The notes under the pieces: generated by a model
What the model was told of the DNA's origin: nothing
Seen by the model: the letters and a program-made list of their open reading frames with translations, nothing else
Databases searched by the model: none
Shown here: positions 63,111 through 64,000 of the stretch, piece after piece
How positions within the stretch are numbered: the first letter of the stretch is position 1
Layout: every line of letters begins with the position of its first letter
Assembly: GCF_031157375.1 (NCBI RefSeq)
Contig: NZ_JAVIFV010000001.1
Location: 1,116,001-1,180,000 of the forward strand
Source: Sphingosinicella sp. LHD-64
GTDB lineage: Bacteria; Pseudomonadota; Alphaproteobacteria; Sphingomonadales; Sphingomonadaceae
DNA length: 64,000 nt
Direction: 5' to 3'
Made by a program: the position numbers and the translations under genes

Positions 63111-63653
63111 TCAGGACGGCGATGACGGGTCCGCGCCGACCCGAGTCCATGTGCCGTCGCGCCGAACAAACGCGCCGTTGTCGGTGTGCCAGCCCACGTC
63201 GATCCATCGCCCGTCGCGGCGGACGAATATTTCGGTGCCGCGCCCCGAAAACGTCCCGGACCTCTCGGCGGTGGCGGTTCCGAAGACATAGGTGAAGTAG
63301 AGTATGGCCACGTCCCCGAAGATCTGAATCTCGGTTCGCGGGAACTCCAGTCGCGTGATTCGCGTCCCTTGCCGCTGCATGCCGCGCGCCAGGGCGATCA
63401 GCTGATCCCGATTCTCCCAGTTTTCCTGATGCGGCTGGATCGCGATCACTTCCGGGCCCAGCAACCGTTCCAGCCGAGCCGGATCATCGCTGAAGAAGCT
63501 GCGCCACGCGGTTTCGCGGGCGACGAGGAGTTCCGCGCGCTGTTCACCGGTGACCGCAACAGACTCCATCCTCGATGAAGCGGTCTCGCTGTCTCCGCTC
63601 ATCTGCAGGAGCCCCGCACCAAGCAAGGCCATGGCCGTCACGAAATTCCGCAT
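63111..63653 (-). CDS. Exported NTF2-like (DUF4440) protein
   Basis: 180 residues. A hydrophobic N-terminus (about 4-18) suggests export. The NTF2-like core is visible in LLVARETAWRSFFSDDPARL and the strands ending DGRWIDVGWHTDNG. GGGAG seven bases before the ATG at 63653 supports the start. It is convergent with the response regulator gene. The ligand is unknown. Confidence 0.78.
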   Translation of the reverse strand: MRNFVTAMALLGAGLLQMSGDSETASSRMESVAVTGEQRAELLVARETAWRSFFSDDPARLERLLGPEVIAIQPHQENWENRDQLIALARGMQRQGTRITRLEFPRTEIQIFGDVAILYFTYVFGTATAERSGTFSGRGTEIFVRRDGRWIDVGWHTDNGAFVRRDGTWTRVGADPSSPS

Positions 63654-63911
63654 GCGTCTCTCCCGAGCCTTGCGAATTTGACTGCCGCAGATCGGACGGT
63701 CGCACGAAGATTGCCTCCCGGGATCGGTCCCGGCCAGTGACCACAGTCATGATGTCGTCACCTGAATCAATGATGGTGACTCGCAGAACTGCATTTCCGT
63801 TCGCAACGGGCACTCCAAGACACAGCATCGGCAGGGCTTCGGTATGGATGACAGCCTCGCGCGGCGTCCTTAGACTCGGATGGACTCGCACTGAAAACAA
63901 GGGAGGCTGCA

Positions 63912-64000
63912 ATGAAGATCGTGACGAGCCTGAGTTTCCAAGGCCAGTGCCGCGAGGCGTTCGAGTTCTACGCCAGGGTTTTGGGCGGCAAGATCACCGC
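63912..64000 (+). CDS. VOC-superfamily (PhnB-like) protein, 5' end only
   Basis: Twenty-nine codons before the window ends. The N-terminus MKIVTSLSFQGQCREAFEFY followed by ARVLGGKIT is typical of PhnB/YjdN-type members of the VOC (glyoxalase fold) superfamily. GGGAGG precedes the ATG. The 258 bases between it and the NTF2-like gene show no coding sequence and should contain both divergent promoters. Confidence 0.8.
   Translation, partial: MKIVTSLSFQGQCREAFEFYARVLGGKIT

Overview
The window is high-GC DNA with densely packed, often ATGA-overlapping genes. The gene families present (UrcA, DUF3035/BamF, S10 peptidase, TorF-like porin, DUF3052, SleB-type hydrolase) and the dispersed palindromic repeats point to an alphaproteobacterium of the order Sphingomonadales. 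No rRNA, tRNA, CRISPR array, integrase or transposase was seen. Nearly all of it reads as ordinary chromosome with a few small accessory insertions.

Layout. 0-10.2 kb (minus strand): a type II secretion operon gspC-D-E-F-G-L-M-N with the prepilin peptidase gspO just upstream. The minor pseudopilin genes gspH-I-J-K, expected between G and L, are absent. 10.3-19.0 kb: a leucine/isovalerate catabolism cluster (isovaleryl-CoA dehydrogenase, both methylcrotonyl-CoA carboxylase subunits, a MaoC hydratase and a CitE-type lyase, with a cytochrome P460 gene embedded), facing a divergent LysR regulator whose start lies in a perfect palindrome. 19.2-23.1 kb: thiolase, an orphan SUKH protein, a LysR/UrcA divergent pair and a short RadC-type JAB protein. 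23.2-29.5 kb (plus): thyA, folA, ribF, ileS, lspA and a BamF-like lipoprotein. 29.5-31.2 kb: repeats, a putative porin and a small unknown gene. 31.2-38.4 kb (minus): a six-gene run AI-2E transporter, S10 peptidase, SDR, DipZ-like thiol-disulfide protein, sseA, metC. 38.4-40.2 kb: a compositionally distinct islet carrying one phage tailspike-like gene between direct repeats. 40.2-45.8 kb (plus): purL, small conserved genes, bfd-bfr iron storage and a DUF418 membrane protein. 45.8-55.6 kb (minus): Hpt protein, der, bamB, a YfgM-like protein, panB and the trp operon trpD-trpCF-trpB-trpA, preceded by a previously easy-to-miss leader peptide gene and attenuator. 55.6-60.4 kb (minus): a debranching enzyme/glycosyltransferase pair, SleB-like hydrolase and a lipoprotein. 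60.5-64 kb: EVE protein, a two-component system whose kinase carries an in-frame amber codon, an NTF2-like protein and the start of a VOC protein.

Main points of interest. (1) A 38-codon trp leader with Trp-Arg-Trp-Trp-Trp and an attenuator terminator lies directly before trpD; promoter spacing suggests its mRNA begins at or next to the AUG. (2) Two unrelated palindromic repeats sit in frame inside essential or conserved genes: a REP-like unit extends the GspG prepilin leader, and a 135-bp unit adds 45 residues to isoleucyl-tRNA synthetase. (3) The type II secretion operon lacks gspHIJK. (4) The leucine cluster uses a MaoC+CitE pair in place of the usual hydratase and HMG-CoA lyase. (5) A sensor kinase has a TAG codon in the ATPase N-box with the rest of the frame intact. 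(6) A lone tailspike-like gene sits between direct repeats.
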